From Sedimentibacter acidaminivorans (GTDB taxonomy: Bacteria > Bacillota > Clostridia > Tissierellales > Sedimentibacteraceae): a stretch of 64,000 nt of DNA. Within the stretch, counting starts at the first letter, position 1. Each line of letters opens with the position of its first letter. This document shows positions 56,231 through 64,000 of this stretch, piece by piece. The position numbers and the translations under genes were made by a program. Location: contig NZ_JAGGKS010000004.1 in NCBI RefSeq assembly GCF_017873955.1, positions 186,001-250,000 on the forward strand. The letters are read 5' to 3'. Under the pieces are notes generated by a model that saw only the letters and a list, made by a program, of their open reading frames with translations, was not told the DNA's origin and did not search any database.

Positions 56231-57304
56231 TTATTCCAAATTCAATTTTAGGTCGTTTTCTTTAATCCAACCTTTTTTCCTCATAAAGTTAGCAATTATT
56301 GGAGTAAGAACTACTGGTATAACAATATATAATAACAATATACCTATCCACATCATTCCGCCACCTTTTCCAGCTGCTTCCATCGCTGGTATAGTTTCGA
56401 TAATTCCTACTAATCCACTAGTTCCCATTCCTGAACCAATTGGGCTATTTTCCATTTGGAAAATCATTGTTGCCATTGGTCCTGTAATAGCCCCAACTAA
56501 CATTGGAGGTATCCATATTTTTGGATTTCTAACTATGTTAGGTACTTGCAACATTGATGTTCCTAATCCTTGAGATGCAATTCCTCCCCAACCATTTTCT
56601 TTATAACTCATTACTGCAAAGCCTACCATCTGAGCACAACATCCTGCAGTTGCTGCTCCACCTGCTATTCCTGTTAAACCCAGCATCATACAAAGAGCAG
56701 CACTACTAATAGGTAAAGTTAATGTTATACCAACTATAACTGAAACTAACACTCCCATTATGAATGGTTGTAAAGTTGTAGCATACATAATTAAATTACC
56801 AGTTGCGGTCATAAATGCACCAATAGCAGGTCCTACCGCTGTTCCAACCAAAACTCCGACAATAATTGTAACTGCAGGAGTAATTATTATATCAATTTTA
56901 GTTTCTTTTGATACAATTTTACCAAACTCAGCACCTAATATTGCTGCTATAAAAGCACCTGCCGGTCCTCCTAATGCATTTCCTGCTGTACCAGTGATTG
57001 CTGAAGCAAATAATACTAAAGCCGGGGACTTTAATCCATAAGCAACAGAAACACCAATAGCTGCACCTGTCATTTGTTGAGCTATAGGCCAAATAGTTTC
57101 ATTTAAGAATGGAATATGCAACTTAACGCCTATAGTTTTCATTATAGTACCAATTAACAACGATGCAAAAAGACCTTGTGCCATTAAACCTAGAGCATCA
57201 ATTAAATATCTTTGAACCGAAATTTCAATATTTTTTCTTTTTAAAAACTTTTTGAATTTCGTCTCATTTTTTACTTCGTTTTTTGTCGTTTCATTTTTAC
57301 TCAT
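56231..57304 (-). CDS. PTS_EIIC_2-type membrane protein, candidate nicotinate transporter
   Basis: 357 aa from ATG at 57304, 7 nt from GAGGG. After a charged N-terminal tail of ~30 residues there are eight to ten hydrophobic Gly/Ala-rich helices (e.g. AGAFIAAILGAEFGKIV, IIVGVLVGTAVGPAIGAF). The pattern matches the PTS EIIC-like family PF13303, which lacks EIIA/EIIB domains. It is the last gene of the ndhFSLM operon, 18 bp behind ndhM. No other transporter is found in the island, so uptake of nicotinate is the obvious guess. Confidence 0.75.
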   Translation of the reverse strand: MSKNETTKNEVKNETKFKKFLKRKNIEISVQRYLIDALGLMAQGLFASLLIGTIMKTIGVKLHIPFLNETIWPIAQQMTGAAIGVSVAYGLKSPALVLFASAITGTAGNALGGPAGAFIAAILGAEFGKIVSKETKIDIIITPAVTIIVGVLVGTAVGPAIGAFMTATGNLIMYATTLQPFIMGVLVSVIVGITLTLPISSAALCMMLGLTGIAGGAATAGCCAQMVGFAVMSYKENGWGGIASQGLGTSMLQVPNIVRNPKIWIPPMLVGAITGPMATMIFQMENSPIGSGMGTSGLVGIIETIPAMEAAGKGGGMMWIGILLLYIVIPVVLTPIIANFMRKKGWIKENDLKLNLE

Positions 57305-57322
57305 TTTCAAACCCTCTTTTCT

Positions 57323-58309
57323 TTAATTTTGTTTTTCGCTTAATGCCTCTATTATTTTTCTAGGTGTGACAGGAACCTCAGTAAACCTAACTCCAATAGC
57401 GTCATAAATAGCATTTAAAATTGCGGGTGCAACTGGTATTAAAGCTGGTTCACCTACTCCTTTAGCACCGAAAGGCCCTGTTGAAGTTGGGTCTTCTACA
57501 ATTATTGGATATATTTCTGGCATATCCATAGCTGTATTTATTAAATATTTTGAAAATCCTGGGTTTTTTATAGCTCCCTTTTCTAACTCTAATTCTTCTA
57601 ATACGGCAAAACCAATCCCCATAGCACATCCACCTTCTATTTGTGCTTCTACCATCTGAGCATTTATGGCCTGACCTACATCATGAGCTGCAACAATTTT
57701 TAACACATCCACTTGACCTGTATCTGTATCAACTTCTACTTCAACTATATGTGTTGCAAATGCATAACAAGCATAAGGATTACCATGCATATCGACAGGA
57801 TCTAACGATGTTGTATCCGGATTAAAGGAACCACTTCCTAATGCAATTTTACCTCTTTTTTTCAACTCTCCCATTAATGTTAAAAAGTCCATTTGTTTTG
57901 ATTCATCATTCTTAACAAAAACATTATTATTCTTAATCTCAACTTCATCTTGTTCAACACCAAAAGCGTCTGCAGCTACTTCAACTAAAATTTTCTTCGC
58001 CACTTTAGCAGCTTCACAACATGCATTACCTGAAATATATGTTTGTCTACTTGCTGATGTAGCTCCACCTTCTGGTGTAACTCCAGTATCAGCAGCAGTT
58101 ACATTTACAGCTTCATATTTAACTCCTAATGTTTCAGCTACTATTTGAGCCATAACAGTCGATGAACCTTGACCTATATCAGCACATCCAACTAAAGCCG
58201 TTACTGAGCCATCACTATGCACCTCTACAAAAGCTGCAGCAGGATTTGGCAAACCAGTATTTCCTATACCATACCACATACAGCCTATTCCAGTACCTTT
58301 TTTCTTCAT
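57323..58309 (-). CDS. ndhM: nicotinate dehydrogenase, medium molybdopterin subunit
   Basis: 328 aa, the C-terminal half of the xanthine-dehydrogenase-type molybdopterin protein: GCADIGQGSSTVMAQIVAET (~36-55), GGATSASRQTYISGNA (~75), EAQIEGGCAMGIGFAVLEEL (~231), GPFGAKGVGEPALIPVAPAI (~284, catalytic Glu region). It combines with NdhL to bind the Mo cofactor and the labile selenium known for the E. barkeri enzyme. One base separates it from ndhL. Confidence 0.92.
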   Translation of the reverse strand: MKKKGTGIGCMWYGIGNTGLPNPAAAFVEVHSDGSVTALVGCADIGQGSSTVMAQIVAETLGVKYEAVNVTAADTGVTPEGGATSASRQTYISGNACCEAAKVAKKILVEVAADAFGVEQDEVEIKNNNVFVKNDESKQMDFLTLMGELKKRGKIALGSGSFNPDTTSLDPVDMHGNPYACYAFATHIVEVEVDTDTGQVDVLKIVAAHDVGQAINAQMVEAQIEGGCAMGIGFAVLEELELEKGAIKNPGFSKYLINTAMDMPEIYPIIVEDPTSTGPFGAKGVGEPALIPVAPAILNAIYDAIGVRFTEVPVTPRKIIEALSEKQN

Positions 58310-58310
58310 C

Positions 58311-59585
58311 CTACTTCACCTCTCCTTCATTGAAAATAACTTCTTTTGATTTTTCCACTGCCTTTTCAATGGTTTCAACTATTCCTATACTATCATTTAA
58401 CTTTTGATTTGTAGGAGTACAGTCTCCTACTCTCAATGCATTTTTTAATCTTATTTCTATAGGAGACATTCCTATCTTTTCAGCAAGTGCATCCATTTGT
58501 CCCTCGTGCGCTATTGCTGCTTGAGGAACTCCAAACCCTCTATACGCTCCAGCCATTGGATTGTTAGTATATACAAAAGTAGCATCTATTCTTACATTTG
58601 GTATACGATACGGACCGCTTATATGAGTCATCGCTCTAGCAACAACAGCTGGACCATATGATGCATATGCACCAGTATCTGATGTTAATTTAGCTTCATA
58701 AGCAAGTATTGTTCCATCTTTTTTTGCCCCTGTCTTAACCTTCATTTCAATAGGGTGCCTCTTAGAAGAAACCTTCATAGAGTCCTCTCTATTTGTAACA
58801 ATTTTCACAGGTCTTCCAGTATAATATGACAGTAATGCAATATGACATTGTACTGATATGTCAAGCTTACCACCAAATCCTCCACCAGTAACCGCTTGTA
58901 TAACTCTAACTTTATTCTGTGGCATATTTAAAGTTCTTGCTACTTCTCCCCTGTCAAAATGAGGATTTTGAGTTGAGCACCAAACACTCATTATTCCATT
59001 TTCATATTTAGCAACACCAGCTTCAGGTTCAATAAACATATGCGCAACATAATTAGTTTTATAAGTATTTTCAACTATAATATCACACTCTTTAAAAGCT
59101 TCATCAACGTCACCCTTTATAAGATGTTTTTCTTGAAGGACATTAGTTTTACCATGAACTTTACGTGACTCTTCTTTTAATGCATCTTCTATACTGAGAA
59201 TTGGTTCTAATTCTTCATATTCTACTTCTATTAATTTCAAAGCTTCTTCAGCAATTTCTTTAGTTTCAGCTGCAACTATAGCTAGTGCATCACCTATTCT
59301 TCTTATATTATCATCAACTAGTACAGGCTCATCTTTGATAATAATACCTATTCTATTTCCTCCAGTTATATCTTTATAAGTCAACACTGATACAACACCC
59401 GGCAAAGCTTTTGCTTTGCTAACATCTACATTTTTTAAAATAGCTGAAGGCACTTCGCTTCTCTTTACTGCGCCATAGAGCATATTTTCAAATTCTATAT
59501 CAGCCGCAAATTGTGCTGTTCCTAATACTTTACTCAACGAATCTTTTTTCTCAACACTTTTACCAATTATATTAAAATTACCCAT
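58311..59585 (-). CDS. ndhL: nicotinate dehydrogenase, large molybdopterin subunit
   Basis: 424 aa from ATG at 59585, 7 nt behind GGAGG. N-terminal half of the molybdopterin protein: GTAQFAADIEFENMLYGAV (~22), EPEAGVAKYENG (~188), TGGFGGKLDISVQCHIALLS (~232-251), YRGFGVPQAAIAHEGQMDAL (~354). The frame ends in TAG, not TGA, so the split from ndhM is a real gene boundary rather than a selenocysteine codon. Confidence 0.92.
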   Translation of the reverse strand: MGNFNIIGKSVEKKDSLSKVLGTAQFAADIEFENMLYGAVKRSEVPSAILKNVDVSKAKALPGVVSVLTYKDITGGNRIGIIIKDEPVLVDDNIRRIGDALAIVAAETKEIAEEALKLIEVEYEELEPILSIEDALKEESRKVHGKTNVLQEKHLIKGDVDEAFKECDIIVENTYKTNYVAHMFIEPEAGVAKYENGIMSVWCSTQNPHFDRGEVARTLNMPQNKVRVIQAVTGGGFGGKLDISVQCHIALLSYYTGRPVKIVTNREDSMKVSSKRHPIEMKVKTGAKKDGTILAYEAKLTSDTGAYASYGPAVVARAMTHISGPYRIPNVRIDATFVYTNNPMAGAYRGFGVPQAAIAHEGQMDALAEKIGMSPIEIRLKNALRVGDCTPTNQKLNDSIGIVETIEKAVEKSKEVIFNEGEVK

Positions 59586-59603
59586 TTTAATTCCTCCTTT
59601 CAT

Positions 59604-60068
59604 TTACTTATCTCTAGCTATTTCAACTGCTTCAACTATTTTTTTATACCCAGTACATCTACATAAATTACCAGACATAGCTCTTTTTATTTCATCTTTA
59701 CTAGGTTTTGGATTTTTCATAAATAAAGCTTTCGCCGATAGAATCATACCTGGTGTACAAAATCCACATTGAACCGCTCCTGCTTCCATGAAACTTTCCT
59801 GTAATTTATCTAACTCTCCATCTTTAGAAAGTCCTTCTAGTGTGATTACACTGCAGCCATCTACTTGTGGTGCTAAAACCGTACAAGAAGTTACTGTTAT
59901 ACCATCTACTATAACTGTACATGCGCCGCATTCTCCTTCACCACATCCTTCTTTTACACTTTTCATGTTTAAATCTTCTCTTAGCATATCTAATAATCTT
60001 TTATTTGATTCAACTTCTACAACAATATCTTCATAGTTTAAATTAAAACTTATCTTTACCTTACTCAT
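59604..60068 (-). CDS. ndhS: nicotinate dehydrogenase, iron-sulfur subunit
   Basis: 154 aa. A plant-ferredoxin-type [2Fe-2S] domain (CGEGECGACTVIVDG, ~42-56, further Cys ~62) and a C-terminal helical [2Fe-2S] domain (CGFCTPGMILSAKAL ~100, CRCTGYKKIVEA ~137). It passes electrons from the Mo centre to the FAD subunit. ATG behind AGGAGGC-type site. 23 bp after ndhF. Confidence 0.94.
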   Translation of the reverse strand: MSKVKISFNLNYEDIVVEVESNKRLLDMLREDLNMKSVKEGCGEGECGACTVIVDGITVTSCTVLAPQVDGCSVITLEGLSKDGELDKLQESFMEAGAVQCGFCTPGMILSAKALFMKNPKPSKDEIKRAMSGNLCRCTGYKKIVEAVEIARDK

Positions 60069-60091
60069 TTATTTTAGCCTCCTACTTTATA

Positions 60092-60982
60092 TTATTTAAT
60101 TTCTAAATCTGAAAGGATGCTTTCAAAAGTTGTTTTAGCAATACCTTTAATGCTTTTGCTTTTATACTTCGCACTATTCAACCTACGTAATGATCCTGGG
60201 GATCCCTCTACAATTGTCTTATAAATAGTTGTAGACATGTTATCTATTAATTCATACAAGTTGTCTCTATTTATTTCTTGTCCAATTATTTGATTTTCTA
60301 TTTCATATAACCTGCTAGGATGTCTAGAAACAGCACCTAAAACAAATTGTGCTTTTGTACATATATTAGATTCATCTTTTTCTAACAAGGCTCCCATACT
60401 CATAACAACTATAGCCAAAGCTTTTCTTCTACCTAATTTTGTAAATGCTGTTGCTGTATTTTGGTTTGGTTCATCAAAAAATATTTCTGTAAGCAACTCA
60501 TTTTTTCTTATTTTTGACTTTCCATTGTCATAAAAATCTATAAGTTTCATTGTTCTTTCTTCATTTTTACTTTTCAATACTACACTTGCATCTAGTGCAA
60601 TTAATGCAGCTACAGAATCAGCCGCAGAAGAAGAATTTACAACATTGCCTCCAACTGTACCTAGATTTCTTATTTGTGTAGATCCAATTTCTCTACATGC
60701 AACAACAAGAACCTTAGCTTTTTTATTAAGTAACTCATCACTTTCTATTTCACTAAAAGTCATAGTTGATCCAAGTTTAATTAAACCATCTTCACATTTT
60801 ACATATTTTAGTTCTTGCAACTTATTGATATTTACAATTTCATCTGGCTCTATACGACCTTTGTTAATATCCAAAACAATATCAGTTCCGCCAGCGATAA
60901 TATGCGTATCATTATTTGCATTTTCTAAGATATCAAGCGCTTCAGAAACTGTTTTTGGTGAAAAATAATCATATCTTTTCAT
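60092..60982 (-). CDS. ndhF: nicotinate dehydrogenase, FAD subunit
   Basis: 296 aa. FAD-binding motifs of the CoxM family: HIIAGGTDIVLDINKGRI (~27-44) and NLGTVGGNVVNSSSAADSVA (~105-124), then the CO_deh_flav_C domain (~180-285). It delivers electrons to NADP in the E. barkeri enzyme. First gene of the ndhFSLM-EIIC operon, with a ~95-nt leader from a sigma-54 promoter. Confidence 0.92.
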   Translation of the reverse strand: MKRYDYFSPKTVSEALDILENANNDTHIIAGGTDIVLDINKGRIEPDEIVNINKLQELKYVKCEDGLIKLGSTMTFSEIESDELLNKKAKVLVVACREIGSTQIRNLGTVGGNVVNSSSAADSVAALIALDASVVLKSKNEERTMKLIDFYDNGKSKIRKNELLTEIFFDEPNQNTATAFTKLGRRKALAIVVMSMGALLEKDESNICTKAQFVLGAVSRHPSRLYEIENQIIGQEINRDNLYELIDNMSTTIYKTIVEGSPGSLRRLNSAKYKSKSIKGIAKTTFESILSDLEIK

Positions 60983-61087
60983 AATTTTCCTTCCTTTTCA
61001 ATATTTTCTTCCTTTTAAAATTTCCACTAAATTAAAGTTTGAAAAATAATTAACTTTTAATTTTAAATTTTCAACAACATTATCTCT

Positions 61088-61104
61088 TGCAATAAGCTTG
61101 CCAA
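61088..61104 (-). promoter_or_regulatory. sigma-54 promoter of the ndh operon
   Basis: Minus strand TTGGCAAG-CTTA-TTGCA, GG and GC 12 bp apart. Start point expected near 61077. Confidence 0.85.
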
Positions 61105-61255
61105 AATTTAAGTTACTTTTATTATTAACAATTTTCTTGCAAATATATAATGAAAATTAGTATAAAAGGTTGTGTTTTCTCAATACCCCATCTTTAACAA
61201 TGCTAAACTTAATTATACCTAAATAATTATACAAATAATAAAAATAAAAAAAATA

Positions 61256-61354
61256 TTTCATAGTTGAAACACTTTTTTTATTTTTACTATTTAATTGATA
61301 TTTAACAAGGTATTTTATATTTCAATTTTGTAATGGTGCATTTCATTGTTGAAA
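61256..61354. promoter_or_regulatory. three upstream activator sites for the ndh operon
   Basis: TTTCATAGTTGAAA (61256-61269), TTTCAATTTTGTAA (61320-61333) and TTTCATTGTTGAAA (61341-61354, extended to GCATTTCA-N4-TGAAATGC). Centres are 64 and 21 bp apart. The last site touches the stop codon of the activator gene. The remaining 60983-61255 holds the promoter and AT-rich DNA. Confidence 0.8.
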
Positions 61355-61356
61355 TG

Positions 61357-62931
61357 CTAATCAATCCCAATATTATACTGATTAATTTTTCTCCAAAGAG
61401 TAGTTGTACTAATCTTTAGATAGTCAGCCGTCTTTGATTTTATTCCACAATTTAGCTTAAGAGCTTTTTCAATAATTTCTTTTTCATATCCTTGAAGCAT
61501 TTCATCAAGGCCACTTCCATTTGCATCATCATTACTTATTTTATCTCGTATATTCCTAGGCAAATGTTCCACTTTTATAATTCTTTCATTTCCAATTATA
61601 TTAAATGTTTTTTCTATACAGTTCATAAGTTCTCTTACATTACCTGGCCAGTTATAATTAATTAACACATTTAATGCAGATTCATCTATTCCTTCAACAA
61701 ATTTTCCAAATGTGCGATTCATTTGTTGAATAGAATTCTGTATTAAAGTTGGAATATCTTCTTTAATATGCCTTAAAGAAGGAATATGTATATCCAAAAC
61801 ATTTAATCTATAGTATAAATCTTGTCTAAAACTACCTTCTTTTATTAATTTATCTAGATCCTTATTTGATGCTGAAATAACACGAATATCCAGTTTTACA
61901 GTCTTTGTACTACCTATCCTTGTAACTTCTCTTTCCTGAAGAACTCTCAATATCTTTGATTGTAGTTCCAAATGCATTTCACTAATTTCATCTAAGAACA
62001 ATGTACCTCCATTAGCTTGCTCAAATGCTCCAACTGACCCTCCTTTTTTTGCCCCAGTAAAAGAACCTTCTTCATACCCAAAAAAATTGCTTTCCATAAG
62101 GTTTTGTGGAATAGCGGCACAATTTATTGGTACAAAAGGCTTATTAAATCTACTACTAGCATTGTGTATTGATTGCGAAAACATTTCCTTACCCGTACCT
62201 GTTTCGCCAAAAATCAATACATTGGAATTCGATTGAGCTGCAATATATGCAATTTCTTTGGCTCGCTTCATTTCTATACTATTACCCATTATATCAGAAA
62301 AATTATACCTTACATTTTGATACTTTTTCATCTCTTTTAAAAGCTTTTGGCTCTTACGCACTTGGTCTTCATTATTAAATCCAAATCCAAAATAACGATC
62401 TATTGGTATCCTAACAGCACTAGCACCACTTACATAATTAGATTCACCAATAATTGGTTTTTGTTTTTTCATTGCCTCACTAGCATGTTTACTTATTTCA
62501 CCTAAAAATTCTGTACTTTCTTCTCCATTTGAGTTAACAGAAGCCATCCTTTTACCTTCTTCATCAAAAACTACTGCTTCTCCACCAGCTACTCTCGCAA
62601 TAAAAGGTAGTGCTTCAATAAGTGAATTTCTTAATGTATTACTATATCTTACCCGTTCAACATTGCTACAACATATTACATAATCTCCAAAAGGAATACA
62701 CCATGTTTCAGCCCCTGCCTCGAGCTGAGACATACCGTACACAGCATGTTTTTTTTCTGCTGTTTCTCTAGCTAAATCAAAACAAACCCCTTTTAACCCA
62801 TCTATTTCTTTACCAGATGAATCAACAGTCTTTATTCGCTCTCCATTTTTATTGGTTAGAGTAGCATATCCAGCAGTTACTCTTGCTACAATAGGAAGTG
62901 CATCTAAAAGCATCTCTGTTATTTTATCCAT
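61357..62931 (-). CDS. sigma-54-dependent activator of the nicotinate genes
   Basis: 524 aa. Residues ~8-90 and ~104-185 are two copies of one sensory domain (DALPIVARVTAGYA / EALPFIARVAGGEA). The AAA+ domain follows with Walker A GETGTGKE (~240), EGSFTGAKKGG, a variant of the GAFTGA sigma-54 loop (~285), Walker B GGTLFLDEISEM (~307), and a Fis-type helix-turn-helix ends the protein (KSKTADYLKISTTTLWRKIN). It sits directly upstream of the ndh operon. It has its own sigma-A promoter and is the obvious binder of the three site arrays. Confidence 0.9.
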   Translation of the reverse strand: MDKITEMLLDALPIVARVTAGYATLTNKNGERIKTVDSSGKEIDGLKGVCFDLARETAEKKHAVYGMSQLEAGAETWCIPFGDYVICCSNVERVRYSNTLRNSLIEALPFIARVAGGEAVVFDEEGKRMASVNSNGEESTEFLGEISKHASEAMKKQKPIIGESNYVSGASAVRIPIDRYFGFGFNNEDQVRKSQKLLKEMKKYQNVRYNFSDIMGNSIEMKRAKEIAYIAAQSNSNVLIFGETGTGKEMFSQSIHNASSRFNKPFVPINCAAIPQNLMESNFFGYEEGSFTGAKKGGSVGAFEQANGGTLFLDEISEMHLELQSKILRVLQEREVTRIGSTKTVKLDIRVISASNKDLDKLIKEGSFRQDLYYRLNVLDIHIPSLRHIKEDIPTLIQNSIQQMNRTFGKFVEGIDESALNVLINYNWPGNVRELMNCIEKTFNIIGNERIIKVEHLPRNIRDKISNDDANGSGLDEMLQGYEKEIIEKALKLNCGIKSKTADYLKISTTTLWRKINQYNIGID

Positions 62932-63019
62932 AATAAGGAATTGTCCTCCTCATAAAATATTTGTACTTTACACTAATTATTATTTTATTTATTAAATATT
63001 ATTTATATTCTAGTTTCTT

Positions 63020-63048
63020 ACTATATCACGCAATTACAAGCGAGTCAA
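63020..63048 (-). promoter_or_regulatory. sigma-A promoter of the activator gene
   Basis: Minus strand TTGACT, 17-bp spacer, TATAGT; start near 63013, 80 bp before the ATG. No TTTCA-N4-TGAAA site nearby, so expression is probably constitutive. Confidence 0.75.
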
Positions 63049-63072
63049 CCCAGAAAGAACTCAGAATTAGAA

Positions 63073-63115
63073 TACTAAAAAGCAAGGTTAACAATTTTCA
63101 TTGTTAGCCTTGCTT
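63073..63115 (-). terminator. terminator after glutamate dehydrogenase
   Basis: AGCAAGGCTAACAAT / ATTGTTAACCTTGCT stem followed by TTTTTAGT on the minus strand. Confidence 0.8.
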
Positions 63116-63131
63116 ATATATTATAATGCTT

Positions 63132-64000
63132 TTAAACTAATCCTTGTGCCATCATAGCATCTGCAACTTTCTTAAATGCAGATAAGTTTGCACCTGCTAC
63201 TAAATTGTAGCCTAATCCAACTTCTTCAGCAGCATCTCTTGAATTATTATGTATATTTACCATAATATTTTTAAGTTTTTCATCAACTTCTTCTGCTGAC
63301 CATGAGTATCTCATAGAGTTTTGGCTCATTTCTAATGCTGAAACTGCAACACCACCAGCATTAACTGCTTTTGAAGGAGCAACTACTACGCCACTTTTTT
63401 GAAGATATGTTAACGCGTCATTAGTTGTTGGCATATTAGATACTTCTACATAGTATTTAACTCCATTTGCAACCATTTGTTCAGCCTCTACCATAGTTAC
63501 TTCATTTTGAGTAGCACATGGCATACAAACATCAACTTTTTCATTCCATGGTTTTTGTTTAGGGAAGAATTTTACTCCATATTTGTCTGCATAATCTTGT
63601 ACTTTATCTCTTCCTGATGCTCTCATTTCTAACATAAAATCTATCTTTTCACCTGTTATTCCATCTGGATCATATATATATCCATCTGGTCCAGAAATTG
63701 TAACAACTTTACCACCAAGTTCATCTATCTTGCATACAGTTCCCCAACATACGTTTCCAAAACCAGATAATGCAAAAGTTTTTCCTTTAACTTCTTCTCC
63801 AAAATGTCTAAATACTTCTTGTGCAAAATATACAGCACCATATCCTGTTGCATCTACTCTTCCTAAGCTTCCGCCAAATGATATTCCTTTACCTGTAAGT
63901 ACTCCATTTTCATAAGCACCTTTTATTCTTTTATATTGTCCAAACAAATAACCTATTTCTCTTCCTCCAACACCTAAATCTCCTGCTGGAACGTCAACAT
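63132..64000 (-). CDS. gdhA: glutamate dehydrogenase, NADP-type (5' end outside window)
   Basis: The open frame continues to the right edge; about 289 C-terminal residues are present, beginning VPAGDLGVGGREIGYLFGQY. Dinucleotide-binding FALSGFGNVCWGTVCKIDEL and VCMPCATQNEVTM match hexameric GdhA, as does the C-terminal NSMRYSWSAEEVDEKL. It interconverts glutamate and 2-oxoglutarate with ammonia. It may assimilate ammonia released by enamidase, but it is a separate unit on the far side of the activator. Confidence 0.93.
   Translation of the reverse strand, partial: VDVPAGDLGVGGREIGYLFGQYKRIKGAYENGVLTGKGISFGGSLGRVDATGYGAVYFAQEVFRHFGEEVKGKTFALSGFGNVCWGTVCKIDELGGKVVTISGPDGYIYDPDGITGEKIDFMLEMRASGRDKVQDYADKYGVKFFPKQKPWNEKVDVCMPCATQNEVTMVEAEQMVANGVKYYVEVSNMPTTNDALTYLQKSGVVVAPSKAVNAGGVAVSALEMSQNSMRYSWSAEEVDEKLKNIMVNIHNNSRDAAEEVGLGYNLVAGANLSAFKKVADAMMAQGLV

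Noticed and set aside
58311-59585. Possible selenocysteine codon joining ndhL and ndhM
   Set aside because: The ndhL frame ends in TAG and ndhM has its own ribosome site. The E. barkeri enzyme has labile non-selenocysteine selenium and the same split.

Overview
The window is about 64 kb of AT-rich DNA from an anaerobic, low-GC Firmicute of the Clostridia type. Evidence for this includes strong GGAGG-type ribosome binding sites, an SLH surface-layer protein, a YtvI-like sporulation membrane protein, butyrate kinase, a Lsa-type ABC-F protein, an NADP-type glutamate dehydrogenase fragment and B12/selenium/molybdenum-style fermentation enzymes. I cannot name the species. The closest described biology is nicotinate fermentation in Eubacterium barkeri.

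Layout. 1-20000 is chromosomal backbone. It starts with a two-gene minus-strand operon of exported proteins that carry sulfite-oxidase-like (molybdopterin-fold) domains, behind a probable molybdenum/tungsten-cofactor riboswitch. Then come a PHP phosphoesterase, an Xaa-Pro aminopeptidase, glycerol kinase, copper-amine-oxidase-like exported proteins, an Lsa/CplR-like ABC-F ATPase, a NagZ-like lipoprotein, an HD hydrolase, an exported transglutaminase-like protein, recA, a CarD-like regulator and a C-terminal processing protease. 20009-34904 is a 14.8 kb integrated element in the 3' end of tRNA-Arg(UCG). It has 38-bp att repeats, a tyrosine integrase, divergent repressor/Cro-like genes, a replication module, a sigma factor, and a few leftover head/tail genes without terminase, portal or capsid genes. 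34905-39900 is backbone again (YcxB-like protein, butyrate kinase, YtvI-like, hemolysin III-like, methyltransferase).

39940-62931 is a complete nicotinate fermentation island, all on the minus strand. NdhFSLM hydroxylates nicotinate. Hnr reduces 6-hydroxynicotinate. Ena opens the ring to 2-formylglutarate and ammonia. Hgd and a serine-dehydratase-like enzyme give 2-methyleneglutarate. Mgm (B12), with a MutL-type ATPase, gives 3-methylitaconate. Mii and DmdAB give 2,3-dimethylmalate, and Dml splits it to propionate and pyruvate. Genes of unproved role are inserted among these: a PTS_EIIC_2-type membrane protein, a UPF0280 (ApbE-like) protein, a chemoreceptor and an AA_synth-family protein.

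The most interesting signal is regulatory. A sigma-54-dependent activator with a duplicated N-terminal domain sits at the head of the island. All three transcription units (ndhF..., hgd..., ena...) have a -24/-12 sigma-54 promoter. Upstream of each promoter lie three copies of a TTTCA-N4-TGAAA palindrome in the same geometry: a pair 19-21 bp apart, plus a third site 64-66 bp nearer the promoter. This looks like a dedicated nicotinate regulon. The window ends inside a glutamate dehydrogenase gene.
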